64,000 nucleotides of DNA, from positions 2,316,501-2,380,500 of the forward strand of contig NZ_AP024452.1 of the NCBI RefSeq assembly GCF_016865485.1, in the 5' to 3' direction. The stretch comes from Luteitalea sp. TBR-22. GTDB lineage: Bacteria > Acidobacteriota > Vicinamibacteria > Vicinamibacterales > Vicinamibacteraceae. How positions within the stretch are numbered: position 1 is the stretch's first letter; each line of letters starts with the position of its first letter. The notes under the pieces were generated by a model. It searched no databases, was not told the DNA's origin, and saw only the letters and a program-made list of their open reading frames with translations. Positions 38,385 through 46,388 of this stretch are shown here, piece by piece. The translations under genes were made by a program, and so were the position numbers.

Positions 38385-39313
38385 TGGCGGCGGGTCAGGG
38401 TCCAGTCGAGGATGGCCGGCAGATGACCGGACAGGCCGGCCGCCGCGAGCGCGGCATGCCCGCGCTCGGCACACTCGCGGGCGCGCTGCCGGCTGCCCTC
38501 GACGCCGAACAGGGCCGGGTAGGTCAGCTTGCCAACCGCCGCGTCCTTGCCCGCGCTCTTGCCGAGCGACGAGGCATCACCCTCGACGTCGAGCACGTCG
38601 TCGACGATCTGGAAGCAGAGGCCGAGTTCGACCCCGTAGGCATCGACGGCGGCCACCTGCTCGGGGGTGCCGCCAGCCATGATGGCGCCAGCGCCCACGG
38701 CCGCGCGCATCAGGGCGCCGGTCTTGCGCGCGTGCACGTCCCGCAGGCGGGCGAGATCGTCCTCGGCGCGCGCCTGGCGGGCCGCGCCCTCCCACTGCAG
38801 ATCGAGCACCTGGCCCCCCACCATGCCCCAGGCCCCGGCCGCCCGCCCGATGAGGGCCATCGCCTGCAGCTTGCGGCTGGCGATGGCGGGACCGTCCAAC
38901 GCCGGCTCGCGGGCCAGGAGCGCGAACGCCTCGGTGAGCAGGCCGTCACCCGCCAGGATGGCCAGGGCCTCGCCGTACACGACGTGGTTGGTGGGGCGGC
39001 CACGCCGCAGCGTGTCGTCGTCCATCGCCGGCAGGTCGTCGTGGATCAGCGAGTAGGTGTGGATCATCTCGAGCGCGCAGGCGGCCGGCAGGGCGAGGCG
39101 GCGTGCGTCGGGATGGCCCAGGCCGACCGCGTCGGCGGCGGCGAGTACCAGCACGGGACGGAGGCGCTTGCCGCCGGCCAGGAGGCTGTATCGCATCGCC
39201 TCGTGCAGGCGCTCGGGACACGCCTCGGGGGGCGTCGGCAGCCACTCGGCCAGCGCCCGTTCCAGGTCGCGCCGGCAGCCGTCGGCGAACGTCTCGAAGT
39301 CGGAGGCGCTCAT
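38381..39313 (-). CDS. ispA: Polyprenyl (farnesyl/geranylgeranyl) diphosphate synthase
   Basis: 310 residues. Condenses IPP with allylic diphosphates to C15-C20 products feeding undecaprenyl and quinone synthesis. GGKRLRPVLVLAAAD (~47), first Asp-rich motif HDDLPAMDDDTLRRGRPTNH (~92), second Asp-rich motif FQIVDDVLDVEGD (~232) with GKSAGKDAAVGKLTYPAL after it. ATGA overlap with xseB upstream and GTGA with tlyA downstream. Product chain length cannot be fixed by eye. Confidence 0.93.
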   Translation of the reverse strand: MSASDFETFADGCRRDLERALAEWLPTPPEACPERLHEAMRYSLLAGGKRLRPVLVLAAADAVGLGHPDARRLALPAACALEMIHTYSLIHDDLPAMDDDTLRRGRPTNHVVYGEALAILAGDGLLTEAFALLAREPALDGPAIASRKLQAMALIGRAAGAWGMVGGQVLDLQWEGAARQARAEDDLARLRDVHARKTGALMRAAVGAGAIMAGGTPEQVAAVDAYGVELGLCFQIVDDVLDVEGDASSLGKSAGKDAAVGKLTYPALFGVEGSRQRARECAERGHAALAAAGLSGHLPAILDWTLTRRQ

Positions 39314-39564
39314 CCGCGGTCGGACTGCCGGGGATGCAGGTCCTTCTCGAAGGCGGCCGTCTCGTCGCGCAGGCCGCCGCCCTGTGTGAGCACCTGGATG
39401 CGCTTCTCGGCGTCGGTCAGCTTCTCGTGGCAGAAGCGGGAGAGCGTCACGCCGCGCTCGAACAGCGCGAGTGATTGCTCGAGGGGCTGGTCCCCCTGTT
39501 CGAGGCTGCGGACGATGCCGTCGAGTTCGGCCAGGGCGTGTTCGAAGTCGGTAGGGTCGGTCAT
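39310..39564 (-). CDS. xseB: Exodeoxyribonuclease VII small subunit
   Basis: 84 residues. FEHALAELDGIVRSLEQGDQ, LEQSLALFERGVTLSRFCHEKL is the XseB helical hairpin. Forms exonuclease VII with XseA. ATG 39564 overlaps the xseA stop; the C-terminal tail (~20 residues) is slightly longer than usual. Confidence 0.94.
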   Translation of the reverse strand: MTDPTDFEHALAELDGIVRSLEQGDQPLEQSLALFERGVTLSRFCHEKLTDAEKRIQVLTQGGGLRDETAAFEKDLHPRQSDRG

Positions 39565-41219
39565 GGACGTGGGGGAAGGCCGGGCGCGGCGCCGTCGACC
39601 TCGCACTGCAGTCGCCCGTCGGGCAGTTGCACCTGCACCTGCTCACCGGGGCGCACCTGCTCGACGCTGCGCACGATGGCGGTGCCCGAGGCATTCCAGC
39701 AGATGGCGTAGCCGCGCGCCAGCGTGCCGAGCGGGCTGAGGGCGTGGAGTTGCCCGGCCAGGGCCGTCAACTGTCGATCGCCGCGATGCCAGGACAGCTC
39801 GACCGCCTGCCGCGCGCGTGCGAGGTGCGCATCGACGCGCCGGCAGGCCTGCGCGACGCGCGCCTCGAGCCCGACCCGCGCGAGTCGGTCACGGTGCGTC
39901 TGCAGGGCGGCGGCGGCCTGCGCCTGGCGCTGCCGCATCGACACCGCGAGGCGCTCGTCCAGCGCCGACAGGCGGCGCAGCCGCGCCGTGAGCTGGCGTT
40001 GCGGATGCTGTTCGTCGAGGCGGCGCGCGAGGTCGTCGAGCCGACGCCGGTCGTCGCGCAGGCGGAGGCGGAGCGCCCCGACGAGGCGCTCGTGCAGGTC
40101 GAGGCGCTGGCGGTCGCGGTCGAAGACCCGGTCGCGGAAGCGCGCGAAGGCCGGTCGTTGCTCGACGTGCAGCAGGCGCGCGCGCTGCCTGTCGAGGCGA
40201 CTGCGCAGCAGCAGTGACATCTGGCGGCGGGCGGTCGCAATGCGCTCGCGGAAGGCGCTGGCCTGACCCACCACCAGTTCGGCGGCATGCGACGGCGTCG
40301 CGGCACGCACGTCGGCGACGAGATCCGCGATGGTCGTGTCGACCTCGTGCCCGACCGCCGAAATCACCGGCACCTTGCACGCGGCGATGGCCCGCGCCAC
40401 CACTTCCTCGTTGAAGGCCTTGAGGTCCTCGGCCGAGCCGCCGCCGCGGCCGACGATCAACACGTCGACGTTGGGCACGCGGGCGATGCGGGCGATGGCC
40501 CGCGCGATCTCGGGACCCGCCTCGTCGCCTTGCACGCGGGTCGGCGCGATGACGATGTCGGCCGGCGCGTGCCGGGTGCGCAGCACGCGGATCACGTCGC
40601 GCAGCGCCGCCCCCTCGAGCGAGGTCACGACGCCGATGGCGCGCGGCAGCAGCGGCAGGGGACGCTTGCGGGCCGGATCGAACAGGCCCTCGGCCTGCAG
40701 GCGCTTCTTCAGTTGCTCGAAGGCCACCTGCAGGGCGCCGGCGCCCTTGGGCTCGATGCCGTCCACGTACAGCTGGTAGCGCCCCGTGGGCACGTACACC
40801 GAAATCCGGCCGCGGGCGATGACCTGCATGCCGTTGGCGAGGCGGAACCGCAGGCGTGCCGCATCGGTGCGCCACATGATCGCGCCGAGCCGGGCACTCG
40901 CGTCCTTCAGCGTGAAGTAGAGGTGTCCACCCTTCTCCGAGCAGTCGGTGAGTTCGCCTTCCACCCACACGCGCGGGAAGTCGCGCTCGAGCGTGCCGCG
41001 CACCGCCTGCGTGATGGCGCTGACCGTGAGGACAACCGGCCGGGCCGGGGCGGCCGTCGCCTCGCGTGGGCGTGGCGCCACGACCGGCTCCTCATCGCGG
41101 CGTCGCTCCGCGCCGACGGGCGCGACGGGCGGCTTGTCGAGCCTGGCCGGTTCGACGGGGCGCAGGTCCTCCGGGTCGAGGGGCGCATCCTCGAACGGGA
41201 GGTCGAACAGCGAACTCAC
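39561..41219 (-). CDS. xseA: Exodeoxyribonuclease VII large subunit
   Basis: 552 residues. Degrades single-stranded DNA from both ends. An unusual Pro/Ala/Glu-rich N-terminal extension (~1-68) precedes the OB fold (SAITQAVRGTLERDFPRVWVEGELTDCS), then the catalytic domain (GVVTSLEGAALRDVIRVLRTRHAP, VDVLIVGRGGGSAEDLKAFNEE, VPVISAVGHEVDTTIADLVAD) and a long coiled coil (~340-480), ending in LSPLGTLARGYAICWNASG. GTG start overlaps the ymdB stop (GTGA). Confidence 0.95.
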   Translation of the reverse strand: MSSLFDLPFEDAPLDPEDLRPVEPARLDKPPVAPVGAERRRDEEPVVAPRPREATAAPARPVVLTVSAITQAVRGTLERDFPRVWVEGELTDCSEKGGHLYFTLKDASARLGAIMWRTDAARLRFRLANGMQVIARGRISVYVPTGRYQLYVDGIEPKGAGALQVAFEQLKKRLQAEGLFDPARKRPLPLLPRAIGVVTSLEGAALRDVIRVLRTRHAPADIVIAPTRVQGDEAGPEIARAIARIARVPNVDVLIVGRGGGSAEDLKAFNEEVVARAIAACKVPVISAVGHEVDTTIADLVADVRAATPSHAAELVVGQASAFRERIATARRQMSLLLRSRLDRQRARLLHVEQRPAFARFRDRVFDRDRQRLDLHERLVGALRLRLRDDRRRLDDLARRLDEQHPQRQLTARLRRLSALDERLAVSMRQRQAQAAAALQTHRDRLARVGLEARVAQACRRVDAHLARARQAVELSWHRGDRQLTALAGQLHALSPLGTLARGYAICWNASGTAIVRSVEQVRPGEQVQVQLPDGRLQCEVDGAAPGLPPRP

Positions 41220-42016
41220 CGGAGGTCCTCGATGTCGGTGGGGGTGAGGCTGAGGCGCTCGATGGCCGTCGCGGCGCCCGTCGCGACGTCGGCCGTGACG
41301 ATGACGGCGTGCAGTCGCGGCATGCCGCTCGCGGTGTCGAACCTGGTCGGCAGGCCGGTGAGGAACCGCTGGATGATCGGGCCACGCTCGACGCCGATCA
41401 CGCCGTCGTGGGGCCCGGTCATGCCGACGTCGGTGCAGTACGCCGTGCCGCCTGGCAGCACCTGCGCATCGGCGGTCTGCACGTGCGTGTGCGTGCCGAC
41501 GACGGCCGTGGCGATGCCGTCGAGGTGCCACCCGAGCGCCACCTTCTCCGACGTGGCCTCGGCGTGGAAGTCGACCAGGAGGACGTCGGCGTGTTGCCGG
41601 AGGCGTTCGGCCTCGGCGCGCCCGATCGAGAAGGGGTCGTCGAGGGCGGTCATGAACACGCGGCCCATCAGGTTCAGGATCGCGACCCGCGTGCCGCTCG
41701 AGAGCGTGACGATCGTCGACCCGCGGCCGGGCGTGCCGGCCGGGTAGTTGAACGGGCGCAGCAGGCGCGGCTCCTCGTCGATGAAGCCGAGGATCTCGCG
41801 CTTGTCCCACACGTGGTTGCCGGAGGTCATCACGGCGATGCCCGTGTCGAACAGTTCCTTCGAGATGTCGCGCGTGAGTCCGAACCCGCCCGCGGCGTTC
41901 TCGCCGTTGGCGATCACCAGGTCGATGCCGCGGGTGCGGACCAGGGCAGGCACGGCGCGTCGCACGAGGTCGCGACCGACCTTGGCGAAGATGTCGCCGA
42001 TGAAGAGGATGCGCAT
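41216..42016 (-). CDS. ymdB: YmdB-family metallophosphoesterase
   Basis: 266 residues, the TIGR00282 type. Metal ligands: FIGDIFAKVGRD (~6), NGENAAGGFGLTRD (~38), TSGNHVWDKREI (~64), FHAEATSEKVALGWHLDGIATAVVGTHTHVQTAD (~150-185) and YCTDVGMTGPHDGVIG. B. subtilis YmdB is a 2',3'-cyclic nucleotide phosphodiesterase that affects RNase Y-dependent mRNAs. Here it is 17 kb from rny, placed between hsp20 and xseA; 7 bp after the hsp20 stop. Confidence 0.93.
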   Translation of the reverse strand: MRILFIGDIFAKVGRDLVRRAVPALVRTRGIDLVIANGENAAGGFGLTRDISKELFDTGIAVMTSGNHVWDKREILGFIDEEPRLLRPFNYPAGTPGRGSTIVTLSSGTRVAILNLMGRVFMTALDDPFSIGRAEAERLRQHADVLLVDFHAEATSEKVALGWHLDGIATAVVGTHTHVQTADAQVLPGGTAYCTDVGMTGPHDGVIGVERGPIIQRFLTGLPTRFDTASGMPRLHAVIVTADVATGAATAIERLSLTPTDIEDLR

Positions 42017-42023
42017 CCGGCGC

Positions 42024-42455
42024 CTAGACGACTTTCTCGATCGGGATCACGAACTCGTGCCCGGCGTTGAGCCGGGGCAGTCGCACGCGCAGTTCGCCCT
42101 CGCTCATGGTGGCCCGCGCATTGGCGAGGTCGAGCGTCGTGGTGACGCGCACGGCCCGCGCGAAGCGGCCGAAACTGCGCTCGACGAGGTGGTAGGCGGT
42201 GGCGCGCGCCGGCGGCGTGCCGGCTGGCCACTTGCACCCGGCAATCACCAGCGTGTTGTTCTTGAACAGCACCCGGACATCGTCGGGCGACACGCCGGCG
42301 AGGTCCATCACCACCTCGAGCGAGTCCTCCCGCTCGACGACGTCCATGGGAGGCGCGTAGAGGCCACCCGGGGCGGCGTCATGGGCCTGCTGCAGGTCCT
42401 CGAAGAGCCGACGAACCTCGTCGGCGAGTTCGGCCGCCTCTGGAAACGACAGCAT
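42024..42455 (-). CDS. Small heat-shock protein, Hsp20 family (minus strand)
   Basis: 143 residues. Alpha-crystallin domain ~48-138: MDVVEREDSLEVVMDLAGVS, VRVLFKNNTLVIAG, YHLVERSFGRFARAVRV and the closing GELRVRLPRL. ATP-independent holdase for unfolding protein. ATG 42455 is chosen since the frame upstream runs through 23-bp tandem repeats with no protein character. First gene of the ymdB-xseA-nadK operon, so heat-shock control may spill onto that operon. Diverges from a second hsp20 at 42884 with different sequence. Confidence 0.85.
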   Translation of the reverse strand: MLSFPEAAELADEVRRLFEDLQQAHDAAPGGLYAPPMDVVEREDSLEVVMDLAGVSPDDVRVLFKNNTLVIAGCKWPAGTPPARATAYHLVERSFGRFARAVRVTTTLDLANARATMSEGELRVRLPRLNAGHEFVIPIEKVV

Positions 42456-42526
42456 GAGGCGATGATCGCACGCCCCGCGCAGGTTGGCGAGGGGAGGCAC
42501 GGGTGGCAGGGCGCCGAGCGAGGGCG

Positions 42527-42616
42527 TGCGCAGGTGTCCGGCTTCGGTGTCCGTAGGTGTCGGGCTTCGGTGTCCGTAAGTGTCGGGCTTCGGTGTGCGT
42601 AGGTGTCGGGCTTGCC
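42527..42616. repeat. Tandem 23-bp repeat (GTGTCCGTAGGTGTCGGGCTTCG)
   Basis: Degenerate first copy 42527-42547, then 42548-42570, 42571-42593 and 42594-42616. Each unit contains the half-site GTGTCGGGC. Confidence 0.85.
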
Positions 42617-42623
42617 CGACACG
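42604..42623. repeat. Perfect palindrome GTGTCGGGC-TT-GCCCGACAC
   Basis: Nine-base perfect arms with a 2-nt spacer, formed by the last tandem unit and a following inverted half-site. Looks like an operator with repeated half-sites beside it, or the parent of the tandem array. Confidence 0.7.
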
Positions 42624-42723
42624 CAGCGGCGCGGCACTGACCGTCGGTCGAGGCCGAGGCCTGCAGTTGTCAGCCGACGGCCATATTTGTTTAATGTGAG
42701 TGTATAACGCGCACATAAAATGC

Positions 42724-42752
42724 TTGACACGCGCTCATGTCGTTCGTATAGT
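42724..42752 (+). promoter_or_regulatory. sigma70 consensus promoter of the plus-strand hsp20
   Basis: TTGACA (42724-42729), 17-bp spacer, TATAGT (42747-42752): the best -35/-10 pair in the window. Predicted start near 42759, leaving a ~125-nt leader before the ATG at 42884. Confidence 0.8.
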
Positions 42753-42883
42753 GACACCGTTGGCGATCGACATACGGTTCGCCAGGCCGCCTGGCCGGGC
42801 ATTCCGGCGGGCGGATGAGATCGAGCAGGACAGGGAAGGGGGATGGCCTCGATAGCCGTCTCCGGATTTCTGAGGAGGACGAC

Positions 42884-43333
42884 ATGAGCATGGTGCGATT
42901 CGATCCGTTCCGTGAACTGGCCACGATGCAGGACCGCATCAACCGCATCTTCGGCGACGCGTACACCCGCCGCTACGACGACGACCTCACGCAGCGCGGC
43001 GAGTGGTTCCCGGCCGTCGACATCTACGAGAACGCGCAGCAGGAGATCGTGCTGAAGGCGGAACTGCCTGGCATCGCGCGCGAGGACATCGACCTGCGCG
43101 TCGAGAACAACACGCTGACGCTGCGCGGCGAGCGCAAGCGCGACGCCGAGGTCAAGCAGGAGCAGTACCACCGCATCGAGCGGTCCTACGGGGCGTTCAG
43201 TCGGTCCTTCTCGCTGCCCACGCGCATCGACACCGAGAAGGTGCGCGCCGAGTTCAAGGACGGCGTGCTCGTCATCACGCTGCCGGTCAAGGCTGAAGCC
43301 AAGCCGCGGCAGATCGAGGTGGCGGTCAGCTAA
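42884..43333 (+). CDS. Small heat-shock protein, Hsp20 family (plus strand)
   Basis: 149 residues. N-terminal MSMVRFDPFRELATMQDRIN, typical of class A bacterial sHSPs, alpha-crystallin domain ~45-138 (WFPAVDIYENAQQEIVLKAE, LRVENNTLTLRGERK, RIERSYGAFSRSFSLP, AEFKDGVLVITLPV) and an IxI-like tail (RQIEVAV). Holdase chaperone. ATG has TGAGGAGG six bases upstream, one of the few strong Shine-Dalgarno sites here, and a long leader that could carry thermosensing structure. Confidence 0.93.
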   Translation: MSMVRFDPFRELATMQDRINRIFGDAYTRRYDDDLTQRGEWFPAVDIYENAQQEIVLKAELPGIAREDIDLRVENNTLTLRGERKRDAEVKQEQYHRIERSYGAFSRSFSLPTRIDTEKVRAEFKDGVLVITLPVKAEAKPRQIEVAVS

Positions 43334-43345
43334 GGGGGTGGGCAG

Positions 43346-43366
43346 GGCCGGCTCGCCGAGCCGGCC
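43346..43366. repeat. Perfect hairpin GGCCGGCT-cgccg-AGCCGGCC
   Basis: Eight-base perfect arms, 5-nt loop, 12 bp past the hsp20 stop; close copy at 3581-3602. Likely acts in mRNA 3' end formation for convergent genes. Confidence 0.65.
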
Positions 43367-43384
43367 GCTCGCCAGGGCGTGTGC

Positions 43385-43418
43385 GGGCGCGAGACGGTGG
43401 TCGGCCGTCCTCGCGCCC
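43385..43418. terminator. Strong GC hairpin GGGCGCGAG...CTCGCGCCC between convergent genes
   Basis: Nine-base perfect arms across a 16-nt loop, 8 bp from the permease stop. No clear T-tract, so either a factor-assisted terminator or an mRNA end stabiliser. Confidence 0.5.
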
Positions 43419-43426
43419 TTCGTGTG

Positions 43427-44542
43427 TCAGGCGGCGGTCTTGCGGAAGCGCAGCACGGCAAGGCCGATGATCGCCACGGTGTAGAACGCCAGCCACGCAA
43501 TCGGCTCCCACAACTCGCGCGCGCCGGCGCCGCGCAGCACGATGCCGCGCAGGATCTCGATGAAGTAGCGGGCCGGGATGATCCGCGAGATCGCCTGGAA
43601 CAGCGGCGGCATGCCGTCGATGGGGAAGACGTAGCCCGACAGGAACACGAACGGCAGCAGGAACAGCATCGACAACTGCTGCGCCTGCCGCTGCGTCTGC
43701 GCGATCGTCGAGAGCAGCATGCCGAGCCCGAGCACCGCCGCGATGAACAGGAACGCCACCGCGTAGAGCAGCAGCAGGCTGCCGGCGATCGGGATCTCGA
43801 ACAGGAACAGCATCAGCAACACGGTGATCGTCAGCTGCACGTAGCCGATCACGATGAACGGCATCAGCTTGCCGACGATCAGCTGCGTGCGCGTGACCGG
43901 CGTCACCTGCAACTGCTCGAGCGTCCCGAGCTCGCGTTCCCGCACGATCGCCCCGGCCGTGAACTGGATCAGCGTGAACGTCAGGATGATCGCCAGCAGG
44001 CCGGGAATCACGAAGGTCGCGGTGCGCAGGTCGGGGTTGTACCAGGGCCGCACGTGCAGGTCGATCGGCAGCGACGCCTCGCGCCAGTTGCCGCGCCGCG
44101 CCAGGGTCTGGATCGACAGCTGCGTGGCGACGCCGCTGGCAATCGACATCGCCTGCGTCGCCGTGGTCGTGTCCGACGCGTTGACCACCAGCAGCGCCGA
44201 GGCCGGCTTGCCCCTGTGCCGGTTGGCGCCGTAGTCCCGGTCGATCACCAGGCCGACGCTGGCCCTCGCCGAATCGAGCGCCAGCTGCAGCTCCCCGAGC
44301 GAGTCGACGCGCCCGACGACGTCGAAGTACTGGCTGGCGGTGAGCCGCGCCACCAGCTCCCGGCTGTCGTAGGAGCGGCTCTCGTCGAGCACCACGGTCT
44401 TGAGGTGCTTGACGTCGTAGTTGATGGCATACCCGAACACCAGGGTCTGCATCAACGGCACCATGATGATCATGCGCAGCGTCAGGCGATCGCGCTTGAG
44501 CTGCATGAACTCCTTCCAGGTGAGCGCGAGCAGGCGTCTCAT
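43427..44542 (-). CDS. ABC-2 type permease (YhhJ/YbhR-like)
   Basis: 371 residues. First membrane helix ~25-42 after WKEFMQLKRDR, a periplasmic domain (~45-170), then five hydrophobic segments (~178-368), with the ABC-2 signature LGTLEQLQVTPVTRTQLIVGK. Forms the inner-membrane channel for the two ATPases encoded upstream. Only one permease gene is present, so it should act as a homodimer, unlike YbhS/YbhR pairs. ATGA overlap with the ATPase gene. Confidence 0.9.
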   Translation of the reverse strand: MRRLLALTWKEFMQLKRDRLTLRMIIMVPLMQTLVFGYAINYDVKHLKTVVLDESRSYDSRELVARLTASQYFDVVGRVDSLGELQLALDSARASVGLVIDRDYGANRHRGKPASALLVVNASDTTTATQAMSIASGVATQLSIQTLARRGNWREASLPIDLHVRPWYNPDLRTATFVIPGLLAIILTFTLIQFTAGAIVRERELGTLEQLQVTPVTRTQLIVGKLMPFIVIGYVQLTITVLLMLFLFEIPIAGSLLLLYAVAFLFIAAVLGLGMLLSTIAQTQRQAQQLSMLFLLPFVFLSGYVFPIDGMPPLFQAISRIIPARYFIEILRGIVLRGAGARELWEPIAWLAFYTVAIIGLAVLRFRKTAA

Positions 44543-45480
44543 GCCGCCTCCTCCCCGGCCCGGGCGCGCGAGCGGGCCAGCGACACGAACACGTCCTCGA
44601 GCGACGGGTCGGCGACCCCGGCGTGGCCATACGGCGCCAGCCGCGCCAGCCCTTCGCGTTCCGCACCCGCATGCAGCACCGCCCGCAGTCGTCGGCCGGC
44701 CAGGTAGACGTCCTCGAAGGCGCCCGTCGGCCGCAGCTCCGCGAGGGCGGCAAAGGCGTCGTGCGCGATCTCGACCTCGTACAGGCGGTCGGCCAGGTGC
44801 GCCTTGAGCGCCACCGGCGATCCGTCGGCGATGATCTCGCCGTCGAGGATGAAGGCGAGCCGGTCGCACTGCTCGGCCTCGTCCATGTAGTGGGTAGTGA
44901 CCAGCACCGTCATGCCGCGGTCGGCCGCCAGCTCGTAGATCAGGTCCCAGAACATCCGACGCCCCGACGGGTCGACGCCGCCCGTCGGCTCGTCGAGGAA
45001 CAGCAGCTCGGGCTCGTGCAGCAGCGCCGCCGCGAGGGCCACCCGCTGCCGCAGGCCGGTGGACAGGCCCTCGGTGAGGCGCCCGCGTTCGGGACCGAAC
45101 GCCAGCCGGTCGGCCAGCGCGTCGATGCGCCCCTGCAGGTCCGCCCGGCCGAGGCCGTACACCGAGCCGAAGAAGCGCAGGTTCTCCTCCACCGTCAGGT
45201 CGAGGTACAGCGAGAACTTCTGGCTCATGTAGCCGAGGCGTCGCTTCCACGCCTCGACGTCGCGCGGCAACTCGAGGCCGCCCATGCCCGTGACCCGACC
45301 CGCCGACGGCGCGAGCAGGCCGGCGAGCATGCGGATGGTCGTCGACTTGCCCGAGCCGTTGGGGCCGAGGAAGCCGAAGACCTTGCCGCGCGGAATCTCG
45401 ACGTCGATCTCGCGTACGGCGACGAAACTGCCGAAACGGCGGGTGAGGCCCTGAGCGGTGACCAGCGCGCCGCCGTTCAC
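44539..45480 (-). CDS. ABC transporter ATP-binding protein (second ATPase)
   Basis: 313 residues. Walker A GPNGSGKSTT (~39), Q-loop YMSQKFSLY, signature LSTGLRQRVA, Walker B LLFLDEPTGGVDPSGR, His switch VTTHYMDEAE; C-terminal ~85-residue extension with a DUF4162-like beta region (PSLEDVFVSL). DRA/ABC-2 export type. Works with the adjacent ATPase and permease, probably as in E. coli YbhF/RbbA where the two ATPases are fused. GTG start (GTGA overlap). Confidence 0.92.
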   Translation of the reverse strand: MNGGALVTAQGLTRRFGSFVAVREIDVEIPRGKVFGFLGPNGSGKSTTIRMLAGLLAPSAGRVTGMGGLELPRDVEAWKRRLGYMSQKFSLYLDLTVEENLRFFGSVYGLGRADLQGRIDALADRLAFGPERGRLTEGLSTGLRQRVALAAALLHEPELLFLDEPTGGVDPSGRRMFWDLIYELAADRGMTVLVTTHYMDEAEQCDRLAFILDGEIIADGSPVALKAHLADRLYEVEIAHDAFAALAELRPTGAFEDVYLAGRRLRAVLHAGAEREGLARLAPYGHAGVADPSLEDVFVSLARSRARAGEEAA

Positions 45481-46388
45481 GCCCGCACCTCGCGCGACGT
45501 CTCGCCGTTCCAGACGAAGACGTCCTCGAGCGACGGCGGGATCACGCGCACGTCCGCGTCGCCGACGTCGTCGCCGAGCGCCTCGCGTACCTCACGGTGC
45601 AGGGCGTTGCCGTCGGCGCCGCGGCCGCGCACGTGCAGGCGCGTCCCGAACAGCGACACGTCGTCGACGCCGGGCAACGCGGCCAGGCGGCGGCGGATCG
45701 GCATGCGGTCCTGGCTGCGCACCTCGACCAGCGCGCGCGGGTAGCTGGCCACCACCTCGTCGCGCGTGCCGACGGCCGTGATGCGTCCCCGATCGAGGAA
45801 GGCGATGCGTGAGGCGTACTCGGCCTCGTCCATGTACGGCGTCGAGACCAGCAGCGTGAGGCCCTCGTGGTGCAGCTGGTTGAGGAGAATCCAGAACTCG
45901 CGGCGCGACACCGGGTCGACGCCGGTCGTCGGCTCGTCGAGCAGCAGGAGCTCGGGCTGCGTGAGCAGCGCGCTCACCAGCGACAGCTTCTGCTTCATGC
46001 CGCCCGACAGGGCGCCGGCCAGCCGTGACCGGAAGCGTTCGAGGCCGACGCGCGCCAACAGTTCCGCCATGCGCGGCTTCGCGACGCGGTCGGGCACGTC
46101 GTACAGCCTCGCGCGCAGGTGCAGGTTCTCGTCGATCGTCAGGTCCTCGTACAGCGAGAACCGCTGCGGCACGAGGCCGAACGTCCGGACGCCCTCGACG
46201 CGCACCTGGCCGGTGGTGGGGGCGATCAGGTTCGCGACCAGCCGGAACAGGGTCGTCTTGCCGGCGCCATCGGGGCCGAGCAGCGCGAAGAGCTCGCCGC
46301 GGGGAATCGTCAGCGTGACGCCGCGCAAGGCCTCGGTGGCGCCGAAGCGGCGTCCGACCTGCTCGAGCGTGATCATCGTGTCGCTCAC
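45477..46388 (-). CDS. ABC transporter ATP-binding protein (first ATPase)
   Basis: 303 residues. Walker A GPDGAGKTTLF (~39), Q-loop LVPQRFSLYEDL, signature LSGGMKQKLS, Walker B LLLLDEPTTGVDPVSR, His switch replaced in VSTPYMDEAE (Thr-Pro where TH is usual). Loss of the switch His suggests weak hydrolysis in this subunit, with the partner ATPase intact. C-terminal VIPPSLEDVFVW as in the sister gene. GTG start at 46388 overlaps the hlyD stop; ATG 46376 is possible. Confidence 0.92.
   Translation of the reverse strand: MSDTMITLEQVGRRFGATEALRGVTLTIPRGELFALLGPDGAGKTTLFRLVANLIAPTTGQVRVEGVRTFGLVPQRFSLYEDLTIDENLHLRARLYDVPDRVAKPRMAELLARVGLERFRSRLAGALSGGMKQKLSLVSALLTQPELLLLDEPTTGVDPVSRREFWILLNQLHHEGLTLLVSTPYMDEAEYASRIAFLDRGRITAVGTRDEVVASYPRALVEVRSQDRMPIRRRLAALPGVDDVSLFGTRLHVRGRGADGNALHREVREALGDDVGDADVRVIPPSLEDVFVWNGETSREVRA

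Larger units (their letters stand above)
42456..42883. other. 428-bp divergent regulatory region between two hsp20 genes
   Basis: From left to right: GC-rich leader, four 23-bp tandem repeats ending in a perfect palindrome, a spaced CCGTCGG/CCGACGG pair, an AT-rich island 42681-42722 holding TTAATGTGAGTGTATAACGC, and a strong plus-strand promoter. No CIRCE (TTAGCACTC-N9-GAGTGCTAA) and no HAIR (CTTGAGT-N7-ACTCAAG) element is visible. Confidence 0.7.

Noticed and set aside
42456-42716. N-terminal extension of the minus-strand Hsp20
   Set aside because: Encoded by 23-bp tandem repeats (PDTYGHRSPT-type peptide); normal Hsp20 start at 42455.
42681-42760. CIRCE or HspR (HAIR) heat-shock operator
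   Set aside because: Neither TTAGCACTC-N9-GAGTGCTAA nor CTTGAGT-N7-ACTCAAG is present; CTTGACAC is just the -35 region.
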